Assembly (NCBI GenBank): GCA_938015445.1
Contig: CALLPE010000041.1
Coordinates: forward strand, 62,001 to 126,000
Length of the DNA: 64,000 nucleotides
Reading direction: 5' to 3'
From: an uncultured Pirellulales bacterium
GTDB lineage: Bacteria; Planctomycetota; Planctomycetia; Pirellulales; Thermoguttaceae
The notes beneath the pieces were generated by a model. It was not told the DNA's origin, made no database searches, and was given only the letters and a program-made list of their open reading frames with translations. A program made the position numbers and the translations under genes. Shown here piece after piece: positions 36,803 to 46,077 of this stretch; position 1 is the first letter of the stretch, and each line of letters starts with the position of its first letter.

Positions 36803-37989
36803 TTGATAATCCTCGCATCTGCCAGATCGAGGTGATCGCACTCGAAGCTGCCGTCGGGCCCGAAATCGACCAATATCACCAGCCGCCGCGCGCCGGTGAT
36901 ATCCAGATCGATAGGTTCAGCTTGGTCGCGGCCGGTGATGATCTTGTCGAGCAACACCCGTTCGTCGGCGCGGATCACCAGTTGCACATCGCCGCGGGGA
37001 CGCACCGCCGAGTCGATGCCCGCGATCGCCTTCAAGCGGCTGAACTTACCCGGCAAGCGATAGATGATCTCCGTGCGGCTGTGTATCGACAGCCCCTTGG
37101 AAAACTGCTGGCTGCCGATGCGCAGCGGCTCGCCGTCGAAATTCCGGTCCATACGCGGTGCAAAGAACTTTTCTAAGGCCGGAAACGGCTTGTCGGTAGC
37201 GAAAAGCGGCGTGAACTTCACCGACTCGGGTTGCAAGTCGCTCAGGTAGATCACCTTTCCGCCGGAATAATCGAGTTGCGAAATCCGCTCCACCGGCAAC
37301 GACAATTTCAGCCCTAAGGCAGTGGTAAAACGCACCTGACCAGAATAAGACACTTCGGTACCCGCCCACCGCGAACCGCTCCCATCGATTACCACAACCA
37401 TAGGCGAGGGCAATTGCCGTCCTTCCGGGCGATAGTAGATCACGCCGAATACCCGGGCACGCTTCACAGGTATTGCTTCCCCGTCGACCTCGAACTCGAC
37501 TGTGGCCTCGGAAACGTCCTTGACGATTCCTTTGTGATAATCGAGGCGATCTTCCTTGCGGATCACCAGTATGTCCGAGTCCGACTCCATCGCCGTGATG
37601 CGCGACCACTCGCCAGACAGCCCCGGCGTGAGCGCCTGAAAACGGACGTGAGCCACGTCGCGGGCCGAGACTTCTACCTCTGAGCCGTCCAACAGCTTCA
37701 CCAATCCCTTGCGCTGCTTGACCGAATAATCCGCAGCAACCAGCGACGACCCATCGGCCAATTCCAGCCACACGCCGGCCGAGCGTTCCAAGGCGGCCGG
37801 TTTGTGTTTGGGGGTGATGCCCAGAAGCTTGTCGAGCGGCATTTCCACGCGGCCGCTGGGAGTGTCCAAAGCTACGCGAGAATCGCTCAATTCGGCCAAA
37901 GTGCCGGAAACGGCCGGCCCATCGGTGGGCCGCACCTCCACCTCCCAACCCGCTGCAATCACCAACATCCCCGCCAACAGTGTAAACAT
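36799..37989 (-). CDS. Exported NPCBM-domain protein
   Basis: 396 residues from the ATG at 37989, 13 nt after the previous stop. Signal peptide at the start (MFTLLAGMLVIAA). The N-terminal part holds repeated small beta motifs of the PSGRVEMPLDKLLGITP and DGSEVEVSARDVAHVRF kind, i.e. two or three SH3-like strands. The last about 155 residues match the NPCBM carbohydrate-binding fold: GLSIHSRTEIIYRLPGKFSRL, VQLVIRADERVL and VDFGPDGSFECDHLDLADAR. It would bind a glycan outside the cell membrane. ATGA-coupled to the protease that follows. Confidence 0.9.
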   Translation of the reverse strand: MFTLLAGMLVIAAGWEVEVRPTDGPAVSGTLAELSDSRVALDTPSGRVEMPLDKLLGITPKHKPAALERSAGVWLELADGSSLVAADYSVKQRKGLVKLLDGSEVEVSARDVAHVRFQALTPGLSGEWSRITAMESDSDILVIRKEDRLDYHKGIVKDVSEATVEFEVDGEAIPVKRARVFGVIYYRPEGRQLPSPMVVVIDGSGSRWAGTEVSYSGQVRFTTALGLKLSLPVERISQLDYSGGKVIYLSDLQPESVKFTPLFATDKPFPALEKFFAPRMDRNFDGEPLRIGSQQFSKGLSIHSRTEIIYRLPGKFSRLKAIAGIDSAVRPRGDVQLVIRADERVLLDKIITGRDQAEPIDLDITGARRLVILVDFGPDGSFECDHLDLADARIIK

Positions 37990-38002
37990 GCTACTGAACC
38001 TC

Positions 38003-39085
38003 TCATGGGTTGCGAGTGTTGTCTTTGGCCCCTTCCGCAGCCACACGACGAAAATACTCCTCGATTACTTCCCGAAACTGAGCCGGGAAGCCCCGCCCCA
38101 GCTTTTGCAGAGCTTCTTCGCGCTCCTTGGGCGGCAAATTGCCCCAGCCACTCCCGGAGCCGATATCTTTACGTTCCACCAGCCCGGGGCCTTTGCCGCC
38201 GATGGGAACACTGTCGGGCGCCGGCGCACTGGAGCGGATGTTGTCCTGAGGACTGCCACCGCCGCCGCCACCACCGCCACCCTGCTGTTGCTGTTCTTCG
38301 AGCTTCTTGATGATCTTATCCAGCGATTCGATGATGCTGTCCTCGACCTGGCGGACTTTGCGTCCGGCATGACCCAGGTCGAGTCGGCGCCGCACGTCGC
38401 TCATCCGCCGGGCCACGTGGTCCAGCGTGTCCTCCTGAAGCCCCTTGAGGTCTTCCTCCATCAGTCGCGCCAGTGCCACATAACGGCGCGGTGCATCCTC
38501 GGCCCCTTCCATCAGCTTGGCTATCGTCTGCAACCCTTTTTCTTTCTGGAGTAGAGTATGCGCCGCCGCGGACTGGTAAAACAGCAGCGTGGCTGGGGCC
38601 ACCACATCCGTGGGCTTCAGGTCGGCAAGCACCTCCAATGCTTCGTCGTACAGATCATTCTGTACAAGCCACCGCCCGTACAGCACCCGCATATTGAACG
38701 CCACCAGAGGCGCACTGCCAGGATCAGTCAGCCATGGCTGGGCGGGAAGCAGCGGCTGGTCTTTAGGCTTGGAACACAGATGCAACAAACCCAAGACGTT
38801 CTTGTCCATTAGTGCAAAGGTGGCCCCTAGACGGTAAAGCACCTCTATTTCCCCGCTGCCTTGCCCAATGTCGGACCATATGGCTTCTGCCTCTTTCCGC
38901 ACAGACTCCGGAGCTTTTTGCTGATCGAGCCAAGCCATTGCCTGGGCCTTGACCTCGGCTGGGTTAGGGGCAATCCACGAGCGCGAACCGCCTAAAGTGT
39001 CGGCCCCCAAAGCGGCCGTCCCCAATACAACCGCCGATAACAGCGCAAGCACCCCGCACCTCCTCTTCCTGCTATGGATCATCAT
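38003..39085 (-). CDS. Exported helical protein with polyglycine linker
   Basis: 360 residues. The ATG at 39085 overlaps the previous stop by ATGA and has GGGGAGGAA upstream. Signal peptide about 8-28. Helical repeats with TPR-like spacing (LYGRWLVQNDLYDEALEVL, PATLLFYQSAAAHTLLQKEK) fill 45-230. A coiled segment ending in QQQQ leads into nine glycines (about 268-281), then a soluble tail with WGNLPPKEREEALQKLGRGF and REVIEEYFRRVAA near the end. The C-terminal motif resembles a tail seen with DUF4175-like neighbours in planctomycete clusters, but I cannot name a family. Confidence 0.88.
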   Translation of the reverse strand: MMIHSRKRRCGVLALLSAVVLGTAALGADTLGGSRSWIAPNPAEVKAQAMAWLDQQKAPESVRKEAEAIWSDIGQGSGEIEVLYRLGATFALMDKNVLGLLHLCSKPKDQPLLPAQPWLTDPGSAPLVAFNMRVLYGRWLVQNDLYDEALEVLADLKPTDVVAPATLLFYQSAAAHTLLQKEKGLQTIAKLMEGAEDAPRRYVALARLMEEDLKGLQEDTLDHVARRMSDVRRRLDLGHAGRKVRQVEDSIIESLDKIIKKLEEQQQQGGGGGGGGGSPQDNIRSSAPAPDSVPIGGKGPGLVERKDIGSGSGWGNLPPKEREEALQKLGRGFPAQFREVIEEYFRRVAAEGAKDNTRNP

Positions 39086-40914
39086 TGGTTCCTCCCCAAT
39101 TCCAGGTCCCTAGTGACTTTATGTATCTTCGCTTCGCGCTCGGCCAGACGTTGGAGGGCTTCGATCAGCTCTGGCTTGTCGGCCTGCTCGCCCTGGACCA
39201 GCTTCGAGTAACGCTCGGTACGCAGATTCACCCGCATTTGCATCGCCCGGATCATCTTCAGCTCCGCCAGCACGTCGATAAGCGGCGGGTCCTGCGGCTG
39301 GCCAGGCTTCGGCTTGCCCGGCTGTGGCTTCTGCCCCTGCTTATCCTTCTGCGCCTTTTGCAGCGCGTCGATCATTTCCTCCAAAGCCGATATGATGTCC
39401 TTCTCGATAGCCTGCGTGATCTCGTCCACTTTCGATTGCGCCAGCCGGCGGACGACCTGCTGCATGTCCTCCCGGGCCTGCTCTAGCGCCTCGGGGAACA
39501 CCACTGCCGTGCCGTCCTCCTTCAACAGGGCCAGTGCCTTGTCGGCCTCGGCCACAATCGCCCTTTCCTCGCTGCTTAAACGCCCGCACTGGATATCGAA
39601 TGTCTCGGTGCGGTCCGGTGCTGGCGTCTGATCCAACCGGACTGTGTCGACGTACACTTTCTTCTGCATTTCCAGCATCTTGCGGATGCGCGCCTCCAGC
39701 ATCGCCAGCAGCCGCTGGATTTCCTCCTCGCGCATCTGTCGGAGAATCTCTTCCAGCGCCGCTTTGGCCTGTTCCAGCTCCCGCAAAGCCTCCTCTTGCT
39801 TCTCCACCGCCCCTTCGCGTTGTGCTTCTTCGAGCTTTTTTTCGGCTTCCTTCATGCGCTCGCGGGCTGCTTCGAGGCGCTTGCGGGCGGGGTTACCCTG
39901 GTCGTCCTGACCGCCGGGTTGATTGTCGCCTTCGCCCTCTCCTTGGCCTTGGCCCTGACCTTCCCCCTGGCCCTGACCCTTCCCCTTGCCCGAGCCTTTG
40001 CCTTCGCCCTTGCCTTCGCCTTTTCCTTCGCCCTGGCCCTTGCCCTCTCCCTTTCCTTCGCCCTTTCCCTCGCCTTTACCTTTACCTTCTCCTTTCCCCT
40101 CTCCCTTGCCTTCACCCTTGCCTTCGCCTTGGCCTTTTCCTTCGCCTTTGCCTTCCCCTTTTCCTTCGCCCTGGCCCTTGCCTTCGCCTTTTCCCTCGCC
40201 TTCACCTTTTCCTTCGCCCTGGCCTCTTCCTTCGCCTTTGCCGCCGCCTTCTTCCCTCATTTTGATGTCTTTGGCCAGCCCGCCGGTCTTATCGGCCAGC
40301 TTGCCTTGCTCGCCGCCAAGTCGGCCCATGTTATCGCCGCCGGCAGTGCGGCCCTGGATGCTCCGCTGTTCTCTAATTATTTCGTTAACACGGCGGAGGT
40401 ATTCGCGATAGCGCTGCTTTTCCGCCTCTAAAGCCTTAGCCCTGTTTTCACTTTCCAGCAGGCGCAGCAGGGCTTGCAAGTCCTGCTGCAAATCGGCTTG
40501 GTTTTCCAGCGCCCGGGCCAACTGGTCGTCGCGCAGAAGCTGAACCAAGGTTTCGAATTGAAGGGCGATCAGCTCTTCCTTGCTTTGCCGGGCAGCCTTT
40601 TCCAGCAGTGCAGCCCGACGCGGATCGGTGGCCGCACAGTGCTGTGCTAGGCGGAGCAAGGCGGCTTCCAGCTTGCGATATTGCTCGGCTACGGCTTTTT
40701 GTTCCTCGGAAAGCTGCTGCGGCGTGGGCACGCCGGGCGATGCGGCACCACCGCCGCCTTTGGCCGAATCGGCAGGTCCTGACTCGGCGCGCTGACGGAC
40801 TTCGGCCGGTTGCGATGGCTCGGAGGGATTCTCAGCCGCGCAGGCAATGGGCGCAACCCACCCGATCAAGCTCATCAGGAAAACCGCCACGGGAGCCCGG
40901 AAAGTGGCAAACAT
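39082..40914 (-). CDS. Exported coiled-coil protein with a long Gly-Glu-Gly-Lys repeat
   Basis: 610 residues from the ATG at 40914, with GGAGGA at about 6 nt; the GTG at 40920 is possible. Signal peptide about 1-28. Residues 60-200 and 335-450 are coiled coil. Between, at about 221-334, [14 protein letters not shown] units run for about 110 residues, roughly balanced in Glu and Lys and almost free of hydrophobic residues. The C-terminal part has further helices and a [16 protein letters not shown] linker. The coding strand of the repeat is nearly all purine. It probably acts as an extended spacer or phase-separating segment; no family recognised. Coupled by ATGA to the next gene. Confidence 0.92.
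   Translation of the reverse strand: MFATFRAPVAVFLMSLIGWVAPIACAAENPSEPSQPAEVRQRAESGPADSAKGGGGAASPGVPTPQQLSEEQKAVAEQYRKLEAALLRLAQHCAATDPRRAALLEKAARQSKEELIALQFETLVQLLRDDQLARALENQADLQQDLQALLRLLESENRAKALEAEKQRYREYLRRVNEIIREQRSIQGRTAGGDNMGRLGGEQGKLADKTGGLAKDIKMREEGGGKGEGRGQGEGKGEGEGKGEGKGQGEGKGEGKGEGKGQGEGKGEGKGEGKGEGKGKGEGKGEGKGEGKGQGEGKGEGKGEGKGSGKGKGQGQGEGQGQGQGEGEGDNQPGGQDDQGNPARKRLEAARERMKEAEKKLEEAQREGAVEKQEEALRELEQAKAALEEILRQMREEEIQRLLAMLEARIRKMLEMQKKVYVDTVRLDQTPAPDRTETFDIQCGRLSSEERAIVAEADKALALLKEDGTAVVFPEALEQAREDMQQVVRRLAQSKVDEITQAIEKDIISALEEMIDALQKAQKDKQGQKPQPGKPKPGQPQDPPLIDVLAELKMIRAMQMRVNLRTERYSKLVQGEQADKPELIEALQRLAEREAKIHKVTRDLELGRNQ
39900..40254. repeat. Purine-strand low-complexity tract coding Gly/Glu/Gly/Lys
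   Basis: About 350 bp of interspersed 6-nt steps (plus strand CCTTCG, CCTTTT, CCCTTG; minus strand purine-rich). It codes the GEGKG segment of the gene above. Mirror-like polypurine tracts of this kind can slip and form triplex DNA. Confidence 0.9.
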
Positions 40915-40916
40915 GT

Positions 40917-43205
40917 TCACTCCTCCTGTAGTTCGCGGATAGTTTGCTTACGACGCGTCTTGGTCAACTCCTCGATCGACTCCTGCAACTTGATGATGGT
41001 GCGCAGCGTCTCGACCAGTTGGTTGTAGTCCTCCAGTTCGAGCATCTGGCTGAGCACCTGTTTCATCGCCACCAGGATTTCGTCCACTTGCTCGATCGCC
41101 CGACCCCGCTCGCGCGGCCCATACTCCATATCACCGGCCGCTTCGTGCAGCCGTTCCAAGCGGCGGTCCAGTTCGGGGAACATGCGGTCGGCGATATCGT
41201 GGAGCGGCTTGGCGATGCGTGTTTCCAGACGCATTTTCAGTTCTTCGGTATCGAGCCGATTGTTCACAAGCTGCTTGCGGATGTCGTCGAACGACTCGGC
41301 CACACCTTTGGTTTCCAGGGCGTTCTTCCGGCTATTCTGTAAGGCCTGCTGGGCGCGCACCTGGCGCGAGGCGGTGCGCTCGGCCACAGAAAGCTGCTCT
41401 GGTTGTTCGGCCGGCTTGTCGCCCGGCTCGAAACCCGGCTCGCTCTTGCCCGTCTGCTCGCCTCCGCTGGCTGCGCCTTGGCCGAAGGACACTTTTTCCA
41501 AGATGCCGCGCGTCTCCACCACTTCCTCGATGATCCTTTCGAACCGCTGGCGCAATGTCAGCTCGCGCGCCTCCAGAATCGCCCGAAGTTGCTCCGGCGT
41601 GACCACCTCCAACAGCCAACGCTCGCTGTTTCCCACGTTCGGGCCACTACCCAGATCATACAAGTCCGATGCCTTGACCATCAGCAGCACTTTCTGGCCC
41701 GGCTTCAGCTCCAGTTCCGGCATTTCCACCGCTACGTCGCGTAGCGTAAAACTGGCCGGGCGCATTGGGGGTTCGGCCAGGGTGATCGGCAAGCGCGCTT
41801 GTTGATCCACCGACATCTCGGCCCACACGCGCCCGATACCGTAATCGTCTGTTATCTGCCCGACGAAAGGCACCCGAGCCTGCGGGGTGATCGCCCGGTC
41901 AATCCCATCCAGTTGTACGGCCAACTGGGGAGCTTCATCCATGGCGGCTACCAGCACCAACCGTACAGGTTCGTTGCTGCGTACCCCATCAGTGTCGTGC
42001 AGGGTAAACAGCAACGTGACATCCCCGTACAGTGGCTCTAAGGCACAGCGGAAGCCTTTGCCATCCTCGACTATGGCTTCTGGCCCCAATACCTGTGTAG
42101 GAAGCGCCTTGTTTCCACTGAGGACATCCACATGCACCGCTTGCAATGGCTTGTTCGCTTTGGCCTCTACGGTAAGCTGGGTGCCATAGGGAATGTGCAT
42201 CGCGCCGGTTACCGGCAACGGCACCGGAGTGCGCGGCATGTAAGCAGGGTACTTGGGATGTAGTACCATCTCCACCGTGGGATTATCCACGACTTCGATT
42301 CGCAGTCGTGGCTCGGACCGGAGTTTAGGTATCCGGTCGTCTCCGCCGACGATCTCGAAATCGATCGAAGTCAGCACCCCCTGAAACGTATAGGAAAACT
42401 GTTGGAAGGGTTTCTCCTCGCTGGGAGAACCTTCCCGATCCATCGCTTTCCGCTCACGCGCTCCGGCCTCGGTGCGATAGCGAATCTCCACCACGTCCGG
42501 AACGCGCTTCTCCGCGTCGGCCAGCACCACCACGGTGACATCGGCGCCCCGGGCGACTTTGACCACATTGGAACCCGCAAAGGCGCCGCCCATCTGCAAA
42601 CTGGTCTTGCGCGGCCAGGGGTGATCGTCGAAATAGAGGATTCTCTTCACCCATACTTCCATTGCCTCGGGCGCGGCGCGGGCGAAGCCGGCCACGCTCA
42701 AGCCAAGCAACACCGCGCCGACCACCGCGCGCCGCAACGGAGCATAATTGAACACTTCCCCCAGTCTGACCTGCCCGATGCGCTCGGCGGCTTCTCGGCA
42801 TGTACGCGCCAGCATTTCGGGGTTGCATTTATCGGGGTCCAACTCCCGGCTGGTCAACAGCACGGCCGTCAGCAGACTGTCGTCCAAATACGGAAAGCGG
42901 CGTTCCAGCACCGTAGCCAGGTTGCTGCGGTTTATCCGCACAAAAGCACGCTGCAATACCAGGCGCACCAGCACGACCGCAAACACGCCGACCACTATAG
43001 CCAGCATTCCCTTGCGCGCCGGCACCTGCGGCTCGAAAGTCCAGTCGACCGCCAACGTGATCCAGAATGCCAGCCCCAGCCAAGCCAGCCCAGCGGCCAG
43101 CCCTTCAGCCCATACATACAGTCGGATGCGCGCCCGCAGGCCGTCCAAAACGGCAAGCACTTCGGGCGACAATTGTGGTCGATTCTCAACAGTAGTGACA
43201 GCCAT
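40917..43205 (-). CDS. DUF4175-like multi-span membrane protein
   Basis: 762 residues from the ATG at 43205, with GGGAACC upstream. Two spans near the N-terminus (about 31-50 and 65-85: LAWLGLAFWITLAVDW and LAIVVGVFAVVLVRLVLQ) and one at about 155-172, then a long outer or soluble part with immunoglobulin-like stretches and helical ends (RLETRIAKPLHDIADRMF, LRTIIKLQESIEELTKTRRK). The pattern is that of the DUF4175 family, found beside MoxR/VWA genes in many Bacteroidetes and Planctomycetes; its role there is not known. Its stop is followed by the next start within 3 nt. Confidence 0.85.
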   Translation of the reverse strand: MAVTTVENRPQLSPEVLAVLDGLRARIRLYVWAEGLAAGLAWLGLAFWITLAVDWTFEPQVPARKGMLAIVVGVFAVVLVRLVLQRAFVRINRSNLATVLERRFPYLDDSLLTAVLLTSRELDPDKCNPEMLARTCREAAERIGQVRLGEVFNYAPLRRAVVGAVLLGLSVAGFARAAPEAMEVWVKRILYFDDHPWPRKTSLQMGGAFAGSNVVKVARGADVTVVVLADAEKRVPDVVEIRYRTEAGARERKAMDREGSPSEEKPFQQFSYTFQGVLTSIDFEIVGGDDRIPKLRSEPRLRIEVVDNPTVEMVLHPKYPAYMPRTPVPLPVTGAMHIPYGTQLTVEAKANKPLQAVHVDVLSGNKALPTQVLGPEAIVEDGKGFRCALEPLYGDVTLLFTLHDTDGVRSNEPVRLVLVAAMDEAPQLAVQLDGIDRAITPQARVPFVGQITDDYGIGRVWAEMSVDQQARLPITLAEPPMRPASFTLRDVAVEMPELELKPGQKVLLMVKASDLYDLGSGPNVGNSERWLLEVVTPEQLRAILEARELTLRQRFERIIEEVVETRGILEKVSFGQGAASGGEQTGKSEPGFEPGDKPAEQPEQLSVAERTASRQVRAQQALQNSRKNALETKGVAESFDDIRKQLVNNRLDTEELKMRLETRIAKPLHDIADRMFPELDRRLERLHEAAGDMEYGPRERGRAIEQVDEILVAMKQVLSQMLELEDYNQLVETLRTIIKLQESIEELTKTRRKQTIRELQEE

Positions 43206-43551
43206 TGCTGGTTCCCGACGCGGCCGTCGCCGCCAAGCTATTAATGTGGTTCGCCTGATTTCCTGTTTCCCGGCCTCTAACAACACCGCCTTTTTTGGCA
43301 CTGTGATCCCCGGTACAGCGACCAGCTCAACCCTTTGAGCATTCCGTATTCCTAAGGTCGCGTTCGAGGATTCTGTTTTGTCAGAGCCTTTTGATCACAC
43401 GGCGCAATAATTCGATCACACGTCGCAATAATTAGACGACACCGATCGATCTATTGTTCCCTATGATGCATCGTTCCTCATCGCCGGCGGCCGGTATTGC
43501 ACACCATCTCGCCACCGGCTGGGCGTTCAGTCTTGTTGCGTCATGCCTGCA
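43206..43551. other. Internal gap of the cluster with a 21-nt tandem duplication
   Basis: 346 nt between the DUF4175-like and the VWA gene, the longest break inside the cluster. It could hold a second promoter for the downstream half. It contains two 21-nt units at 43392-43412 and 43413-43433 (both with GATCACACG...GCAATAATT). No ORF of interest seen. Confidence 0.6.
43392..43433. repeat. 21-nt tandem duplication
   Basis: Two abutting units with GATCACAC(G/T)... and GCAATAATT; two mismatches in 21. Confidence 0.88.
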
Positions 43552-46077
43552 TTATGCCAATTTCAACAACCTGCGGATTAGCCACTCCACACAAAGCAGG
43601 CCGAATAGGGTATACATCAATATCCGCAGCCATTTCTCTTCCTCAGCTTTGTTCAGCTCGATAGTGGTCAGGGTCTTAGTGCGGTCGGCCAGCAAGCCCA
43701 GCAGCTTTGCGCCGCCGTCGCTCAGCAGTACGTCGAGCCCGACGAAGTATTGTCCCGGGTTATCCTGGCTGCCGCTTTGGCGGGCAATTTCGCTCAACAG
43801 GGCATCGTTGCGTTGTGGGTTTTCCCGTTCCCGATCGGGCATGGCCACATGCAAGCGGCGGACGATGGGCTGGTCGCTATCGGGTAACAGCAGCTCCAGC
43901 CGGTAATCGCCTTCCTGCTGGGCTTGGAAGTGACCGCTGTACTTTCCCGGCTCGCCAGGATCGGCCCGCAATTGGATGCGATGCACGCTTTGGTCGGGCT
44001 GATAGATTTCCAGCGTCACCTGGGGAACATCGAGCGGCTCCAACTGCGCGTTGGTCAGCCAACGGCCCCGCACTACTACCGTGTCGCCCACCCAGTGCCG
44101 GTCGGCCTCGAAAGTCAGGGTGCCCCGAGGCGAGTCGCGTTCCAATCGTCCCTTCGACACGTAACGAATCACATTGGTGTAGAACTGCTCGAAGTACTTT
44201 TCATCAAGTTCGCGCAGGCGCCACATTTCGCCGCTGCCGATGTACAGAACCCGACCATTGCCGAAATTTTGTAAAGCGATGTACACCGGCTGCTCGCCCC
44301 CGATGAGCGACTGCTCGTCGCCGAAGCGGGCCAGCACTTTCCCTACAATCGGTTTGGCGCCGCGAATAGGGAAATAACTGTACACGCCAGGGAACGAATC
44401 CCAGGCCTCGCGGTTGCTGATGGGCGAGTCGGTTATCCAGAGGAAATCGGCCTCCAGTCCTTCGGGAGTGAAAACGAGCCTGGCAGGCTCGCTTCCGCCC
44501 CGCATTCCTTCCTCGGAGCCAGAAAAGCGGCGCTCGAACACCACCGGGTAAAGCTCGCGGATTTTCTGCATAGCCTCGTCTTGCGTCCAACCGGCGATCG
44601 GCCGGCCCGCGTTGACAGGCCCCGGAATGACAATCAATCCCCCGCTCTGCTTGCGCACCCAATCGTAAAGCAATTCGATTTGTTCCTGATCGAGTTTCTG
44701 CCAGTCGGGGTCGAAAGCTACCACGCAATCGTAGCGGAACATTTCCTCTGGAGTTCTCGGGAATTCGTCGAGAATCTCGTTGGCTTCCTGAGATATTCCC
44801 GGCCGGGCACGCTGCATGTACACGTCGGAGATCACCGATTTGTCACGATACAGCACGTTGCGCAGGAACTGGTACTCGCGCATAGGGCCGTCGGCAAACA
44901 GCAAGACTCGCGTCTTGCGATCGACGATTTCGATGTCGCGCACTGCCTGATTGTCGCGCGGGTCGCGGTCATTGGGCGGGGCCTCGACCGTGAGGGTCAG
45001 CGTGCGCCGTCCCAAGCTGCTGGTGGAAAGGCGGAAGCTGATGGGCACTTCCTGGCCGTCGGGGCCGAGCACCACCTCGATTGGTTCCGGATCGGGGTCG
45101 GCACTTCCACCGGCCAGCACATCGCCCTCGGCCGGACGCCAACTCAGCCGCACCGCGACCGTCTGCCCGGCCATGCCGAAAGCCTGCAAGCTTCCCTTGA
45201 CCTCGAATGGGTCGTTAGGGAAAGCGCGGCGGGGTGGATTGAAGTCCGCTATGCGCACGTTGGGCGGAAGCTTGTCGGAGCCGACGCCCACGGTGAAGAT
45301 GGGCACATTCAATTCCCGCGACAATTCAAGGGCTGCCTGCGGCCCCGGCCCCATGTTGTGGCCGCCGTCGCTCACCAGCACCACACCCGAGAGCGGCCAC
45401 CCGCTATGATCGCTGATGATTTGCCGCAAAGACTGACCCAAACCAGTCCCTTTCCCGCCCAGCACCAAAAGTTTGTCCCAATTGATCTGCTCACTGGCTG
45501 CGCTTATGGCGGCCTCGCCACCCGAGGCTTCGTTGGCCAAGGCAGCCGAGCCGCCAGCCGCTGAGACAGTCTGTGCCGAATCCCCCTGCGCGGCTTTGGC
45601 CAGCATGCGGACGCGGTCGGGATGCAGTTGTTCATCGAAACATCCGACCACTACATCGTGCGTCCTGCGCAGGCGCTGGATGAACTCGCTCTGCCGCAGC
45701 GCGGAGGCCACTTGCTGAATCCGCATCATCCGCCCAGTGGAACCTCCGCCGTCGTGATCCACCAGGCCCATGCTCATGCTGGTATCGATCAGCACAAGGA
45801 CGCGGGAGTTGATTGTCTGGTGCTTCTCCATCCGCCAAGTGGGATACATCCACAACAGCAACAGAGCCAATAGGGTCAGAATGCGCAGACTGGTGAGCGT
45901 CACGGCCCAAAAGCGGCTCAGCTCGCTGCTATCGCGCCGGTACATGTACACCACGAACGCGGCCGCTGCCAGAAACACCAGCGCCGGCAGAATCAAGTCG
46001 GCGTTGGAATGAACGTTTTTCCACTCGATGCGGGTGGTGGGCGTCTCGGCAGCCCAGAACAGAAAAGAGGCATTCAT
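43552..46077 (-). CDS. Membrane protein with von Willebrand factor A domain
   Basis: 841 residues. The ATG at 46077 overlaps the previous stop by ATGA and has AAAGGAGGTG. Spans at about 29-46, 60-79 and near the C-terminus (ILMYTLFGLLCVEWLIRRL). The VWA domain (about 92-270) has the metal site DTSMSMG starting at Asp98 and SDGGHNMGPGP. The rest has immunoglobulin-like stretches and a GATase-like domain with RVLLFADGPMREYQFLRNV and ADFLWITDSP, as in the bacterial VWA/GATase proteins. It would bind divalent metal and a partner, in the outward-facing part. Confidence 0.9.
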   Translation of the reverse strand: MNASFLFWAAETPTTRIEWKNVHSNADLILPALVFLAAAAFVVYMYRRDSSELSRFWAVTLTSLRILTLLALLLLWMYPTWRMEKHQTINSRVLVLIDTSMSMGLVDHDGGGSTGRMMRIQQVASALRQSEFIQRLRRTHDVVVGCFDEQLHPDRVRMLAKAAQGDSAQTVSAAGGSAALANEASGGEAAISAASEQINWDKLLVLGGKGTGLGQSLRQIISDHSGWPLSGVVLVSDGGHNMGPGPQAALELSRELNVPIFTVGVGSDKLPPNVRIADFNPPRRAFPNDPFEVKGSLQAFGMAGQTVAVRLSWRPAEGDVLAGGSADPDPEPIEVVLGPDGQEVPISFRLSTSSLGRRTLTLTVEAPPNDRDPRDNQAVRDIEIVDRKTRVLLFADGPMREYQFLRNVLYRDKSVISDVYMQRARPGISQEANEILDEFPRTPEEMFRYDCVVAFDPDWQKLDQEQIELLYDWVRKQSGGLIVIPGPVNAGRPIAGWTQDEAMQKIRELYPVVFERRFSGSEEGMRGGSEPARLVFTPEGLEADFLWITDSPISNREAWDSFPGVYSYFPIRGAKPIVGKVLARFGDEQSLIGGEQPVYIALQNFGNGRVLYIGSGEMWRLRELDEKYFEQFYTNVIRYVSKGRLERDSPRGTLTFEADRHWVGDTVVVRGRWLTNAQLEPLDVPQVTLEIYQPDQSVHRIQLRADPGEPGKYSGHFQAQQEGDYRLELLLPDSDQPIVRRLHVAMPDRERENPQRNDALLSEIARQSGSQDNPGQYFVGLDVLLSDGGAKLLGLLADRTKTLTTIELNKAEEEKWLRILMYTLFGLLCVEWLIRRLLKLA

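Noticed and set aside
39796..40431. Long plus-strand ORF of Leu/Ala/Phe repeats
   Set aside because: It is the antisense reading of the GEGKG repeat; the hydrophobic pattern follows from the purine-strand bias and it has no ribosome site.
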